A model generated the notes under the pieces. That model was not told where the DNA came from. It did no database searches and was given only the letters and a program-made list of their open reading frames with translations. Positions 50,304 through 59,104 of a stretch of DNA of 64,000 nt are shown here, in pieces. The position numbers and the translations under genes are program-made. This stretch comes from Streptomyces ruber (GTDB taxonomy: Bacteria; Actinomycetota; Actinomycetes; Streptomycetales; Streptomycetaceae), in NCBI RefSeq assembly GCF_014648075.1, contig NZ_BMQK01000007.1, positions 152,938 to 216,937 of the forward strand. Direction: 5' to 3'. The first letter of the stretch is position 1. The number at the start of each line of letters is the position of its first letter.

Positions 50304-50831
50304 TCAGAGCGCGACGTACGCCGCCGTGATCAGGGCCAGTCCCACGCCACCCAGCACCCACGCCGACCGGCTCATCCGCAGACCGCCCGCCACCACCACC
50401 GAGCTCAGCAGCAGCGCACCGCCCAGCGGCACCCACGCGTACAGCAGCCCCGAGGCACCGGTACGGACCACGTCGACGCTGCCGCCGTCGCCGCCGGGCT
50501 TCACCGCGACCGAGTAGGTCCCGCCCTCGTCCACCGCCACCGAGTCGTCGATCACGACCCGGTGCCGCGCCTCGGACCCCGGCGAGACCGGTGTGTACGG
50601 CCCCGCGCACACGTCCTCGCCGCACTCCGTCACCTTCATCGTGCCCTGCTCGCGCCCCTTGCTGAGCATCACGTGCTGGGCCGTGCCCCAGGACGCCCAC
50701 ACCCCGGCGACCAGGATCAGCGCGGCGACCGTACCCATCGCCGCGAGACGGCCGAACCGCAGCACGGTGCGCGCGCCCCGGCGGGTCCTGCGCGACGCTG
50801 ACCTGGCTGGCACGGCTGACCTGGCTGGCAT
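50304..50831 (-). CDS. Hypothetical membrane protein
   Basis: 175-residue protein of unknown function. A basic N-terminus precedes one transmembrane helix (about residues 33-50). The exposed middle region has two Cys in TECGEDVCAGPY, probably a disulfide, and a beta-rich character. Two more helices (about 130-150 and 155-173) close the protein. ATG at 50831; a short tandem duplication of CTGGCTGGCA-type sequence encodes the first Ala-rich residues. Not obviously linked to its neighbours ppc and pth. Confidence 0.65.
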   Translation of the reverse strand: MPARSAVPARSASRRTRRGARTVLRFGRLAAMGTVAALILVAGVWASWGTAQHVMLSKGREQGTMKVTECGEDVCAGPYTPVSPGSEARHRVVIDDSVAVDEGGTYSVAVKPGGDGGSVDVVRTGASGLLYAWVPLGGALLLSSVVVAGGLRMSRSAWVLGGVGLALITAAYVAL

Positions 50832-50927
50832 GGCGGCGATAATTGGCCATGGCGCCGCGATCGGTCAACTTTCGGCCGAGAATGCGGGTGGACAAGTCGG
50901 CAGTTGTCCGCGTACGTCACTGCCCGA

Positions 50928-51530
50928 TCAGGAGTTGTACGAGCTCTGCGCCCGCTCCAGCCCCTCCGCGAGCAGACACTCCACCGCGTCCGCCGCCCGG
51001 TCCACGAAGTAGTCCAGCTCCTTGCGCTCCGCCGCCGAGAAGTCCTTCAGCACGAAGTCCGCCACCTGCATCCGGCCCGGCGGCCGCCCGATCCCGAACC
51101 GCACCCGGTGGTAGTCCGGCCCCATCGCCTTCGTCATCGACTTCAGCCCGTTGTGACCGTTGTCCCCACCGCCCAGCTTCAGGCGCAGGGTCCCGTAGTC
51201 GATGTCCAGCTCGTCATGGACCGCCACGATGTTGCCCACCGGCACCTTGTAGAACTCCCGCAGCGCGTTCACCGGACCGCCCGACAGGTTCATGTACGAC
51301 GTCGGCTTGACCAGCACCACCCGGCGGCTGCCCGGACCGGGCGGACCGATCCGCCCCTCGACCACCTGCGCCTGCGCCTTCTGGGCCCGCTTGAACTTCC
51401 CGCCGATCCGCTCCGCCAGCAGATCCGCCACCATGAACCCCACGTTGTGCCGGTTCATGGCGTACCCGGGGCCCGGATTGCCCAGGCCCACCACGAGCCA
51501 GGGGGCGCCCGCGTCGGTCGTCACGTCCAT
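50928..51530 (-). CDS. pth: Peptidyl-tRNA hydrolase
   Basis: 200-residue enzyme that releases peptides from drop-off peptidyl-tRNAs. The N-terminal motif VVGLGNPGPGYAMNRHNVGF carries the catalytic His and the Asn; VHDELDIDYGTLRLK holds the catalytic Asp; GGGDNGHNGLKSM and YHRVRFGIGRPPG complete the site. ATG at 51530. It follows rplY in the conserved glmU-prs-rplY-pth order. Confidence 0.95.
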   Translation of the reverse strand: MDVTTDAGAPWLVVGLGNPGPGYAMNRHNVGFMVADLLAERIGGKFKRAQKAQAQVVEGRIGPPGPGSRRVVLVKPTSYMNLSGGPVNALREFYKVPVGNIVAVHDELDIDYGTLRLKLGGGDNGHNGLKSMTKAMGPDYHRVRFGIGRPPGRMQVADFVLKDFSAAERKELDYFVDRAADAVECLLAEGLERAQSSYNS

Positions 51531-51548
51531 GTCTCCTCACGTATGCGT

Positions 51549-51589
51549 CAGCCGCCGGGCCCGCGCTCGCGGCGCGGGCCCGGCGGCTG
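51549..51589 (-). terminator. Hairpin between rplY and pth
   Basis: An 18-bp perfect GC-rich stem (CAGCCGCCGGGCCCGCGC and complement) with a 5-base loop, between the L25 stop and the pth start. Confidence 0.7.
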
Positions 51590-51637
51590 ATGTGCATTCT
51601 GCCCCGGGAACCCCTTGCGGGGATCCTTGCCGAAGGA

Positions 51638-52237
51638 TCAGGCCTCGGTGGCCTCGCCGCCCTCGGCGGCCCCCTCCGACGGCTCCTCCGCCTGCGCGGC
51701 CAGCACCTGGAGGACCACCGCGTCCTCCTCGACGTTCAGCGAGACACCCTCGGGCAGCGTGATGTCCTTGGCCAGGACGGACGCACCGGCCTCCAGGCCC
51801 GCGACCGAGACGGTGACGGACTCGGGGATGTGCGTGGCCTCGGCCTCGACCGGCAGCGCGTCCAGGACGTGCTCCAGCAGGTTGCCGCCCGGGGCCAGCT
51901 CGCCCTCGGCGTGGACCGGGATCTCGACGGTGACCTTCTCGCCCCGCTTGACCAGCTGCAGGTCGACGTGCTCCAGGAAGCCCTTCAGCGGGTCGCGCTG
52001 CACGGCCTTCGGGATCGCCAGCTCGTTGGTCTTGCCGTCGATGTCCAGGGCGATCAGAACGTTCGACGTACGCAGCGCCAGCAGCAGCTCGTGGCCCGGA
52101 AGCGTCAGGTGCAGCGGGGCCGAGCCGTGGCCGTACAGCACACCCGGGACCTTGTTGTCACGGCGGATACGACGGGCCGCACCCTTGCCGAACTCGGTAC
52201 GGGTCTCGGCGGTGAGCTTCACCTCGGACATGTTCAC
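51638..52237 (-). CDS. rplY: 50S ribosomal protein L25/general stress protein Ctc
   Basis: 199-residue long-form L25 (CTC). The N-terminal 5S rRNA-binding domain includes TRTEFGKGAARRIRRDNKVPGVLYG; the C-terminal TL5-like domain is beta-rich and ends in an acidic Glu/Ala tail. ATG at 52237 follows GAGGAGTGAAC. It sits between prs and pth as in most actinobacteria. Confidence 0.95.
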   Translation of the reverse strand: MNMSEVKLTAETRTEFGKGAARRIRRDNKVPGVLYGHGSAPLHLTLPGHELLLALRTSNVLIALDIDGKTNELAIPKAVQRDPLKGFLEHVDLQLVKRGEKVTVEIPVHAEGELAPGGNLLEHVLDALPVEAEATHIPESVTVSVAGLEAGASVLAKDITLPEGVSLNVEEDAVVLQVLAAQAEEPSEGAAEGGEATEA

Positions 52238-52433
52238 TCCTCGTAGAAGTAAGCGGTCGTACGAACCCGCACAAGGGGCGTACGACGGAAACGGTCGTGG
52301 TCACCCGGCCACGAACGGCCTGCTACGAAGAGCGCGTCGATAACGGACCGCCGTATCCGCGTGAACGGAGACGGCCTCCCTCGCCGAGCAACCTCATCAG
52401 GGTACTCGGCCAGGGAGGCCGCAGGAAAATCGA

Positions 52434-52457
52434 TCACCCCGGGGAAGCCCCGGTGGG
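52434..52457 (-). terminator. Hairpin after prs
   Basis: CACCCCGG and CCGGTGG-type arms around GGAAGCC, overlapping the region just downstream of the prs stop on the minus strand. Confidence 0.45.
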
Positions 52458-52461
52458 TGTC

Positions 52462-53442
52462 CTACTGCTCGTCGAACAGGCTCGTCACCGAACCGTCCTC
52501 GAACACCTCACGCACCGCGCTCGCGATCGTCGGCGCGATCGACAGCACTGAGATCTTGTCCAGGTCACGGCCCAGCTCACCCGGCGTCGGCAGCGTGTTG
52601 GTCAGCACGACCTCGCTCACCCGCGAGTTCTTCAGCCGGTCCGCCGCCGGACCCGACAGCACACCGTGCGTCGCCGTCACGATGACGTCCTCCGCACCGT
52701 GCGCGAACAGCGCGTCCGCCGCCGCACAGATCGTGCCACCCGTGTCGATCATGTCGTCGACCAGGACACACACCCGGCCCTTCACATCACCGACCACCTC
52801 GTGCACCGTCACCTGGTTCGCGACGTCCTTGTCACGCCGCTTGTGCACGATCGCCAGCGGCGCACCCAGCCGGTCGCACCAGCGGTCCGCCACCCGCACC
52901 CGGCCGGCGTCCGGGGACACCACCGTCAGCTTCGAACGGTCGACCTTGTTGCCCACGTAGTCCGCCAGCAGCGGCAGCGCGAACAGGTGGTCCACCGGAC
53001 CGTCGAAGAAGCCCTGGATCTGGTCCGTGTGCAGGTCCACCGTGAGAATCCGGTCCGCACCCGCCGTCTTCATCAGGTCCGCGACCAGACGCGCCGAGAT
53101 CGGTTCACGTCCACGGTGCTTCTTGTCCTGCCGCGCGTAACCGTAGAACGGCACGATGACCGTGATGGAGCGGGCCGACGCACGCTTCAGCGCGTCGATC
53201 ATGATCAGCTGCTCCATGATCCACTTATTGATCGGAGCCGTGTGGCTCTGGATCAGGAAGCAGTCCGCGCCTCGCGCCGACTCCTGGTAACGGACATAGA
53301 TCTCGCCGTTGGCGAAGTCGTAGGCCTTCGTCGGGACGACCCCGACACCCAGCTGCTGGGCGACCTCCTCGGCAAGCTCGGGGTGGGCGCGGCCGGAGAA
53401 GAACATCATCTTCTTCTCGCCGGTCGTCTTGATCCCGGTCAC
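52462..53442 (-). CDS. prs: Ribose-phosphate pyrophosphokinase
   Basis: 326-residue PRPP synthetase for nucleotide, His and Trp synthesis. It has the catalytic flexible loop RQDKKHRGREPISARLVADL, the divalent-cation motif DLHTDQIQGFF and the PRPP-binding VCVLVDDMIDTGGTI. GTG at 53442 has GAGGAG upstream and yields VTGIKTTGEKKMMFFSG. Between glmU and rplY on the same strand. Confidence 0.96.
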   Translation of the reverse strand: MTGIKTTGEKKMMFFSGRAHPELAEEVAQQLGVGVVPTKAYDFANGEIYVRYQESARGADCFLIQSHTAPINKWIMEQLIMIDALKRASARSITVIVPFYGYARQDKKHRGREPISARLVADLMKTAGADRILTVDLHTDQIQGFFDGPVDHLFALPLLADYVGNKVDRSKLTVVSPDAGRVRVADRWCDRLGAPLAIVHKRRDKDVANQVTVHEVVGDVKGRVCVLVDDMIDTGGTICAAADALFAHGAEDVIVTATHGVLSGPAADRLKNSRVSEVVLTNTLPTPGELGRDLDKISVLSIAPTIASAVREVFEDGSVTSLFDEQ

Positions 53443-53547
53443 AGCACAATCTCCTCAGAGGTGTCTCAGCTGGGCATGGGGGAACGTCTCAGCTGAAGGG
53501 TGATGGCACCTATCACGGTACGCCGTCCCGGACGTACCTGTTTCCGG

Positions 53548-54996
53548 TCAGCTTTCGCCGGCCGCCTCCCGGCGAGCCGCCTCGGCCGCCTTCGCCGAGC
53601 CGCTGCCCGGACGCTTACGAGCCACCCAACCCTCGATATTCCGCTGCTGACCGCGCGCGACGGCCAGCGAACCGGGCGGCACATCCTTGGTGATCACAGA
53701 GCCCGCGGCGGTGTAGGCGCCGTCCCCGATCGTGACAGGCGCCACAAACATGTTGTCCGAGCCCGTCTTGCAGTGCGAGCCGACCGTGGTGTGGTGCTTC
53801 GCCTCGCCGTCGTAGTTCACGAACACGCTGGCCGCGCCGATGTTCGTGTACTCACCGATCGTCGCGTCCCCCACGTACGACAGGTGCGGCACCTTCGTGC
53901 CCTCGCCGATCGACGCGTTCTTGGTCTCGACGTACGTGCCGACCTTCGACTTGCGCCCGAGCCGCGTGCCCGGACGCAGGTACGCGTACGGTCCGACGGT
54001 CGCGTCCTCGCCGATCTCCGCGCCGTCCGACACCGTGTTGTCCACCCGGGCACCCGCGCCGACCCGCGTGTCCTTCAGCCGGCTGTTCGGCCCCACCTCG
54101 GCGCCCGTGCCGACATGCGTCGTCCCCAGCAGCTGCGTCCCCGGGTGCACCACCGCGTCCTGCTCGAACGTCACCGTGACGTCCACCCAGGTGGTCGCCG
54201 GGTCGACGACGGTCACACCGGCCAGCATCGCGTCGGTCAGCAGCCGGTCGTTCAGGATGCGGCGGGCCTCGGCGAGCTGCACGCGGTTGTTGATCCCGAC
54301 GATCTCGCGGTGGTCGGCCGCGAGGGAGGCGCCCACGCGGTGACCGGCCTCGCGCAGAATGCCGAGCACGTCGGTGAGGTATTCCTCGCCCTGGCTGTTG
54401 TCCGTCCGCACCTTGCCCAGCGCGTCCGCGAGCAGCTGCCCGTCGAACGCGAAGACACCCGAGTTGATCTCCCGGATCGCGTGCTGCGACTCCGTGGCGT
54501 CCTTGTGCTCCACGATCGCGGTCACGGCACCCGAGGCGCCGTCGCGCACGATGCGGCCGTAACCGGTCGCGTCCGGAACCTCGGCGGTCAGGACCGTGAC
54601 AGCGTTGCCGTCGGCGGCGTGGGTGGAGGCCAGCTTCCTCAGCGTCTCGCCGGTGAGCAGCGGGGTGTCGCCGCAGACGACGACGACCGTCCCGTCGACG
54701 GTGCCGCCGAGCTCCTCCAGGGCCATGCGGACCGCGTGCCCCGTGCCGTTCTGCTGCGCCTGCACGGCGGTCCGTACGTTCGCGTCGATCTCCGCGAGGT
54801 GGGCCGAGACCTGCTCGCGGGCGTGGCCCACGACGACGACCAGCTCCTCCGGCTCCAACTCGCGCGCGGCGGCGAGGACGTGACCGACGAGGGATCGGCC
54901 GCAGAGGCTGTGCAGGACCTTGGGGGTGGCCGACTTCATACGGGTGCCCTCACCCGCTGCGAGTACGACGACGGCGGCCGGGCAGATGGCGCTCAC
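53548..54996 (-). CDS. glmU: Bifunctional GlcNAc-1-phosphate uridyltransferase/glucosamine-1-phosphate acetyltransferase
   Basis: 482-residue enzyme making UDP-GlcNAc. The N-terminal nucleotidyltransferase has AAVVVLAAGEGTRMKS (about residues 7-22) and QQNGTGHAVRMAL; the C-terminal left-handed beta-helix has many hexapeptide repeats (IGEDATVGPYAYLRPG, IGEYTNIGAASVFVNYDG) and the acetyl-transfer His/Lys region. A 30-residue basic tail is lineage-specific. GTG at 54996 matches family start; the longer frame runs into the tRNA. Confidence 0.95.
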   Translation of the reverse strand: MSAICPAAVVVLAAGEGTRMKSATPKVLHSLCGRSLVGHVLAAARELEPEELVVVVGHAREQVSAHLAEIDANVRTAVQAQQNGTGHAVRMALEELGGTVDGTVVVVCGDTPLLTGETLRKLASTHAADGNAVTVLTAEVPDATGYGRIVRDGASGAVTAIVEHKDATESQHAIREINSGVFAFDGQLLADALGKVRTDNSQGEEYLTDVLGILREAGHRVGASLAADHREIVGINNRVQLAEARRILNDRLLTDAMLAGVTVVDPATTWVDVTVTFEQDAVVHPGTQLLGTTHVGTGAEVGPNSRLKDTRVGAGARVDNTVSDGAEIGEDATVGPYAYLRPGTRLGRKSKVGTYVETKNASIGEGTKVPHLSYVGDATIGEYTNIGAASVFVNYDGEAKHHTTVGSHCKTGSDNMFVAPVTIGDGAYTAAGSVITKDVPPGSLAVARGQQRNIEGWVARKRPGSGSAKAAEAARREAAGES

Positions 54997-55121
54997 GGTG
55001 TGCCCTTCGGCTTTGGATGGGTGGGGTGGGTCATCCGCAGGATACCGGGGCGTAGTGGGGGTCAAATGTGAACGGGTCCCGACTTGGGTCAGGACCCGAA
55101 CTTGGGTGATGTGTGCTGTGG

Positions 55122-55194
55122 CTCCCCCGCAAGGATTCGAACCTTGTCCTGCTAGGACCAAAACCTAGTGTGCTGCCAGTTACACCACGGGGGA
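55122..55194 (-). tRNA. tRNA-Gln (TTG)
   Basis: 73-nt cloverleaf on the minus strand: acceptor TCCCCCG/CGGGGGA, anticodon stem CTAGG/CCTAG with loop TTTTGGT (anticodon TTG) and T arm CAAGG-TTCGAAT-CCTTG. The CCA is encoded (complement of 55119-55121). It precedes glmU as in other streptomycetes. Confidence 0.95.
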
Positions 55195-55208
55195 CAGCAC
55201 GTCTGACC

Positions 55209-56069
55209 TTACCGGAGACGTTCCTTCGCTTGGGCCACGATTCCGTACCACCAGCCCTCGATGCGGTTGTACAGATCAGCGCTTCTCGCCACGGTGATGA
55301 CCAGGCAGCCGTGGTAGTCGTCGCCGGTGTTCTTGCGGACGGTCACGGGGTTGTGCTTCTTGAGCGTCGGCTTCGCGAAGACGGCGGTGTCGACAGCGGC
55401 GACATCTGCCCAGTACCTGAGAGCCGCATCGACGTCCGCCGACTCGTGGATGAGGACCCGGTAGCCGAGGCGGTTCTCCTCGACGCCGAGCAGGTCGAGC
55501 CATGCGAGGTAGGTGAGAATGACGCCGGGGTCGCTGTTGATGAAGACGGCGCGCTCGCGCCGAGCGTAGGGCTTGCTCTTGGCGCCCTCCGCCCAGTACA
55601 GCGCAATACCGGCCATGAACAGCTCGCGGTCCGAGAGGTCGCCGATCTCCTGTCGGGCTGCGGCTTTGACGCTTTGCAGTTCTTCGTTCCGTGCTGAGCG
55701 GAACCGGGCCAGCCCCTCGTTCATGAGGGCTCGCTGCTCCTCGGGTGTGTAGCGCGGCGTGGGCTTCGGCAGGTCCCGCACCCACAGCGACACCGAGCTC
55801 CTGGAACAGCCGAGTTCCGATTCGATCCGGTCGTATGTCCACCCCTGCAGGCGCAGTTCACGGGCTTTCGCGCGGAGGTCGTCCTTGGCTCGCGGGCGCT
55901 TTGTCCACTCGGGCGGCGGTTCCCCCTTCACCAGCTGGTTGAGGATGTCGTTGTTGTAGACCTTCAGCTCGTCACGGATCTGCCGGAGGCTGCGGCCCTC
56001 GCGCCGCAGCGCGACCGCCCGTGCCCGCAACCCCTCGAAGTCCGCGTACTTGTCGGATGAACGTGCCAT
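55209..56069 (-). CDS. HTH protein with endonuclease-like C-terminal part
   Basis: 286-residue protein without firm family. Residues about 10-35 and 65-98 are two resolvase-like helix-turn-helix units (SLRQIRDELKV; TYDRIESELGCSRSSVSLWVRDL). The C-terminal half (ELFMAGIALYWAEGAKSK ... VFINSDPGVILTYLAWLDLLG ... WWYGIV) has the alternating pattern of a LAGLIDADG-like homing endonuclease fold, by memory of similar actinobacterial proteins. It ends 15 bases from the 5' end of tRNA-Gln and shares its strand, a position typical of mobile or selfish genes. No partner gene is visible. ATG at 56069. Confidence 0.55.
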   Translation of the reverse strand: MARSSDKYADFEGLRARAVALRREGRSLRQIRDELKVYNNDILNQLVKGEPPPEWTKRPRAKDDLRAKARELRLQGWTYDRIESELGCSRSSVSLWVRDLPKPTPRYTPEEQRALMNEGLARFRSARNEELQSVKAAARQEIGDLSDRELFMAGIALYWAEGAKSKPYARRERAVFINSDPGVILTYLAWLDLLGVEENRLGYRVLIHESADVDAALRYWADVAAVDTAVFAKPTLKKHNPVTVRKNTGDDYHGCLVITVARSADLYNRIEGWWYGIVAQAKERLR

Positions 56070-56236
56070 GCGCCTACCGTCCGGGCGGAATGATCGCTTC
56101 CGGGGTCGAACGGTGAGCGATTCAGCAGTTCGAGGTAGATCGGTGCATTTCGCTTCCGTCCGGTCACGGAGTGTGGTGTAGGCCAGTACGGGAAACTCAC
56201 CGGAAAAGCCGCGGTCGGCGACCGTAGGCTGGGTGC

Positions 56237-57631
56237 ATGACCACGACGGGGGAAGACCACGCGGGAACCGGGACCAGGGCAGGTCCGGCGGGTCCGTGGT
56301 GGTGGAGGCGCAGGCGCGGTGCGGCGCTGGACGTGGGGCTCGCCCTGGTGTCCGCGCTGGAGTGCGCGGCGGAGGGGGTGACCTTCGCGCGGGACGCGGG
56401 CGTACCCGTGTTCGCGGGTGTGGCGTTCGGTCTGGTGGCCGGTTCCGTGCTGTTGGTGCGGCGGATCTGGCCGGTCGCCGTGGTGCTGGTGTCGATCGCG
56501 ATCACGCCGGCCCAGATGGGCCTGCTGATGGGCGTCCTCGGCCTGTACACGCTGGCCGCGTCGGAGGCGCCGCGGCGGGTCATCGCGGCGCTGTCGGGGA
56601 TGTCGTTCGTGGGTACGTTCATCGTCGCGATCGTGGAGACGTCGCGGGGTGTGCGGCACACCTCCGAGCTGGGTGGGGAGTGGTTCCCGCCGTTCGTGGC
56701 GCTGACGTTGGCGATCGGGCTGACGGCGCCCTCGGTGCTGCTGGGGCTGTACGTGGGGGCGCGGCGGCGGCTGATGGAGAGTCTGCGGGAGCGGGCGGAC
56801 TCGCTGGAGCGGGAGCTGCAGCTGCTGGCCGAGCGGGCCGAGGAGCGGGCCGAGTGGGCGCGGGGCGAGGAGCGGCGGCGGATCGCGCGCGAGATGCACG
56901 ACGTGGTGGCGCACCGGGTGTCTCTGATGGTGGTGCACGCGGCGGCGTTGCAGGCGGTGGCCCGCAAGGATCCGGAGAAGGCGGTGAAGAACGCGGCGCT
57001 GGTGGGGGACATGGGGCGGCAGGCGCTGACGGAGCTGCGGAAGATGCTCGGGGTGCTGCGGTCGGAGACGGGTTCGGCGCAGTCGGGTCCGGGGGACGGG
57101 GCGGCGCGGCGGAGCGTGGTGCCCAGGCAGGTGTCCGAGCCGGAGCGCGAGCGGGTTCCGGTGGCGGCGCCGTCGCCCGCCGCGGTGGCGGTCGCGGCGG
57201 CTGCCGTCGGCACCGGTGCGGGGGAGGCCGGTGAGGGGCCGTGTCTGGCGGAGCTGGAGGAGCTGGTGGGGCAGTCGGCGGCGGCGGGGATGGTCGTGCG
57301 GCTGTCGGTGCAGGGGGAGGCGCGGGAGTGTGCCCGTGAGGTGGAGCAGACCGCGTACCGGGTGGTGCAGGAGGCACTGACCAACGTGCACAAGCACGCG
57401 GCGGGCGCGAGAACGCATGTGCGGCTCGCGTACCGGAGTGCGGAGATCGCGATGCAGGTGGAGAACGAGCCGCCGCCGGAGCCGGGGGACGCGTCGTCCG
57501 CGCGGCTGCCCTCGGGCGGGAACGGGCTGGTGGGGATGAAGGAGCGGGTCACGGCGCTGGGCGGGGTGTTCGTGTCGGGGCCGACGGACGCGGGGGGTTT
57601 CCGGGTGTCGGCGGTGATTCCGGCGGCGTGA
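56237..57631 (+). CDS. Orphan sensor histidine kinase (HisKA_3)
   Basis: 464-residue NarX/DesK-type kinase. Five or so transmembrane helices occupy residues 30-175, then a coiled linker, the dimerisation/phospho-acceptor box EERRRIAREMHDVVAHRVSLM (His near 223) and the HATPase with the N-box VVQEALTNVHKHA and G-box GGNGLVGMKER. Between them lies a Pro/Ala/Ser-rich insert (about residues 275-335). ATG at 56237. No response regulator is adjacent; the LuxR-type regulator at 42539 is 13 kb away and not clearly its partner. Confidence 0.9.
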   Translation: MTTTGEDHAGTGTRAGPAGPWWWRRRRGAALDVGLALVSALECAAEGVTFARDAGVPVFAGVAFGLVAGSVLLVRRIWPVAVVLVSIAITPAQMGLLMGVLGLYTLAASEAPRRVIAALSGMSFVGTFIVAIVETSRGVRHTSELGGEWFPPFVALTLAIGLTAPSVLLGLYVGARRRLMESLRERADSLERELQLLAERAEERAEWARGEERRRIAREMHDVVAHRVSLMVVHAAALQAVARKDPEKAVKNAALVGDMGRQALTELRKMLGVLRSETGSAQSGPGDGAARRSVVPRQVSEPERERVPVAAPSPAAVAVAAAAVGTGAGEAGEGPCLAELEELVGQSAAAGMVVRLSVQGEARECAREVEQTAYRVVQEALTNVHKHAAGARTHVRLAYRSAEIAMQVENEPPPEPGDASSARLPSGGNGLVGMKERVTALGGVFVSGPTDAGGFRVSAVIPAA

Positions 57632-57680
57632 CCGCGTACGGCCTCGGCGGTGTGCGGAGGGCGTGTTCGGCGGGATGTGC

Positions 57681-57716
57681 AGGGCGTCTCGGGTTCTTCA
57701 TTCCCCGGGACGCCCT
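57681..57716. terminator. Bidirectional hairpin between kinase and SUKH-3 genes
   Basis: AGGGCGTCTCGGG (57681-57693) pairs with CCCGGGACGCCCT (57704-57716), one wobble, 10-base loop, followed by CTTC. Confidence 0.65.
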
Positions 57717-57738
57717 CTTCGTCGTGCCGTGTGCCGTG

Positions 57739-58278
57739 TCAGCCCGCTGTCAGGCGTACCGGAGTGGTGCCCGTCAGGAGGGTGGTGAGGGCGTGGTCCA
57801 CGGTGGGGCCCAGGTACCAGTCGCCGGTGTGGTCGAGCGCGTAGGCGCGGCCGGCGCTGTCGAGGGCGAGCAGGGTGTGGGTGTCGGGTTCCAGGCCGAG
57901 GGGGGCGACCTCGGTGCCGAGGGCGCGGCCGAGGTCGCCCAGGGTGCGGGCCATGTGGAGGCCGTGCAGGGGGTCCAGGTGGAGTGTGGCGGGGGCGAGT
58001 TGGCGGCCCGGTGCCGGTGAGGTGATGTGCAGGCCGCCGAACTCGGACCAGGCCTCGACGGCGGCGGGGAAGACGGCGTGACGGTGGCCGGCGGGGGAGA
58101 TGTGGTCGCGCAGGGTGTCGGCCCAGATCTCCGCCTGCCGTATGTCCCAGCGGCCGGGCTGCCAGCCGGCGGTGCGCAGGGCGGTGTCCACGGGGGCGGC
58201 GAAGCGGGACGGTGGTCCTACCTGCCCGAGCTGGGTCGGGAGCGTCGGCGCCTTGCGGGAGGAGGGGTCGGCTTGCAT
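57739..58278 (-). CDS. SUKH-3 immunity-type protein
   Basis: 179-residue protein resembling the SUKH-3 family: VDTALRTAGWQPGRWDIRQAEIWADTL, FPAAVEAWSEFGGLHI and the C-terminal LGTEVAPLGLEPDTHTLLALDSAGRAYALDHTGDWYLGP region (segments about residues 29-60, 71-86 and 120-160). SUKH domains commonly neutralise nuclease or deaminase toxins. It is the last gene of a minus-strand pair with the deaminase gene, consistent with an immunity role. Start ATG at 58278. Confidence 0.75.
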   Translation of the reverse strand: MQADPSSRKAPTLPTQLGQVGPPSRFAAPVDTALRTAGWQPGRWDIRQAEIWADTLRDHISPAGHRHAVFPAAVEAWSEFGGLHITSPAPGRQLAPATLHLDPLHGLHMARTLGDLGRALGTEVAPLGLEPDTHTLLALDSAGRAYALDHTGDWYLGPTVDHALTTLLTGTTPVRLTAG

Positions 58279-58365
58279 CTGCCCTTCGTTCGTCGTTCGT
58301 CGAGGGATGGGGCGCGGCGGCCGTCGGTTCGGTCAGGTGACGCGCCGTGGTGCGTGGTGTTGTGG

Positions 58366-58872
58366 TCAGGGTTTCTGCGCGGGGTCGACGATCCGTACGC
58401 CGAAGTGGGCGCTGAGGGCTTCGCAGGCGCGGCAGGGGGCGGCGAAGCTGCCGTGCAGGGGGTCGCCGTCCTCGCGGATGCGACGGGCGGTGAGTTTGGC
58501 GTGTTTCAGCGCCTTGCGGGCCTCGCCGTTGGTCATGGGCTTGCGGGAGGCGCGTTTGCTGCGGGTGGCGTCGGCGGCGGCGATGTGCCGGGAGATGAGG
58601 ATCGCCTCGGCGCAGCGGCCGGTGAAGCGGTCGCGCCGGTCGGCGGCGAGGGAGTCCAGGAAGTCCTGGACGAGGGGGTGGAGCGGTGGTGGCGTGTCGC
58701 TGCGGGCGGCGGTGCCGGTGAGGGTGGTGGCGCCGCGTACGGAGAGGGCGGCGGCGATGGTGGGGAGTATGCCGTCGCGGCGGTGGAGGAGGACGGGGGC
58801 GTGGGGTGCCTCGGTGGTGCTCCAGCCGACCCGGGGGTCGCCGGGCGCATTGGCCCGCGTCGCCGCGTTCAT
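58366..58872 (-). CDS. YwqJ-like deaminase-fold protein
   Basis: 168-residue protein with the two zinc motifs of the cytidine-deaminase fold: RCAE at 86-89 (Cys87, Glu89) and PCRAC at 146-150 (Cys147, Cys150). This arrangement matches the YwqJ group of toxin-associated deaminases, which may modify nucleic acids or nucleotides. It lacks a secretion signal, and there is no long delivery module, so it may act intracellularly. ATG at 58872 is preferred over 58881 because GGGAGGGG is then at proper distance. It is followed by the SUKH-3 gene and is divergent from two further SUKH genes. Confidence 0.7.
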   Translation of the reverse strand: MNAATRANAPGDPRVGWSTTEAPHAPVLLHRRDGILPTIAAALSVRGATTLTGTAARSDTPPPLHPLVQDFLDSLAADRRDRFTGRCAEAILISRHIAAADATRSKRASRKPMTNGEARKALKHAKLTARRIREDGDPLHGSFAAPCRACEALSAHFGVRIVDPAQKP

Positions 58873-58980
58873 GATCGTCATCCCCTCCCGGTAGGTCCCC
58901 CTGCAGCGGACACAGACTGCCAAACGCCGTGGCCGGTGCGGAAGCTGGGGCGGTGCGACACGCCAGGGCTTGGCCGGTGC

Positions 58981-59027
58981 GTCACCGGTGGGTGACGGGT
59001 GGTCACCGAGGCGGACGCCCGGTGACC
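58981..59027. promoter_or_regulatory. Cluster of GTCACC/GGTGAC inverted boxes
   Basis: In the 232-base divergent region between the deaminase and SMI1 genes, GTCACCGGTG (58981-58990), GGTGAC (58991-58996), GGTCACC (59001-59007) and GGTGACC (59021-59027) form overlapping inverted repeats. They look like a multi-site operator for the divergent promoters. TTAGGCT near 59044 could be a rightward -10. Confidence 0.45.
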
Positions 59028-59104
59028 GGTGTCGCCGTACCGCTTAGGCTGTCGACCGTCGCGAATCCACACAGCCACACAGAACGCCGCAGGGGGCAAC
59101 CGCC

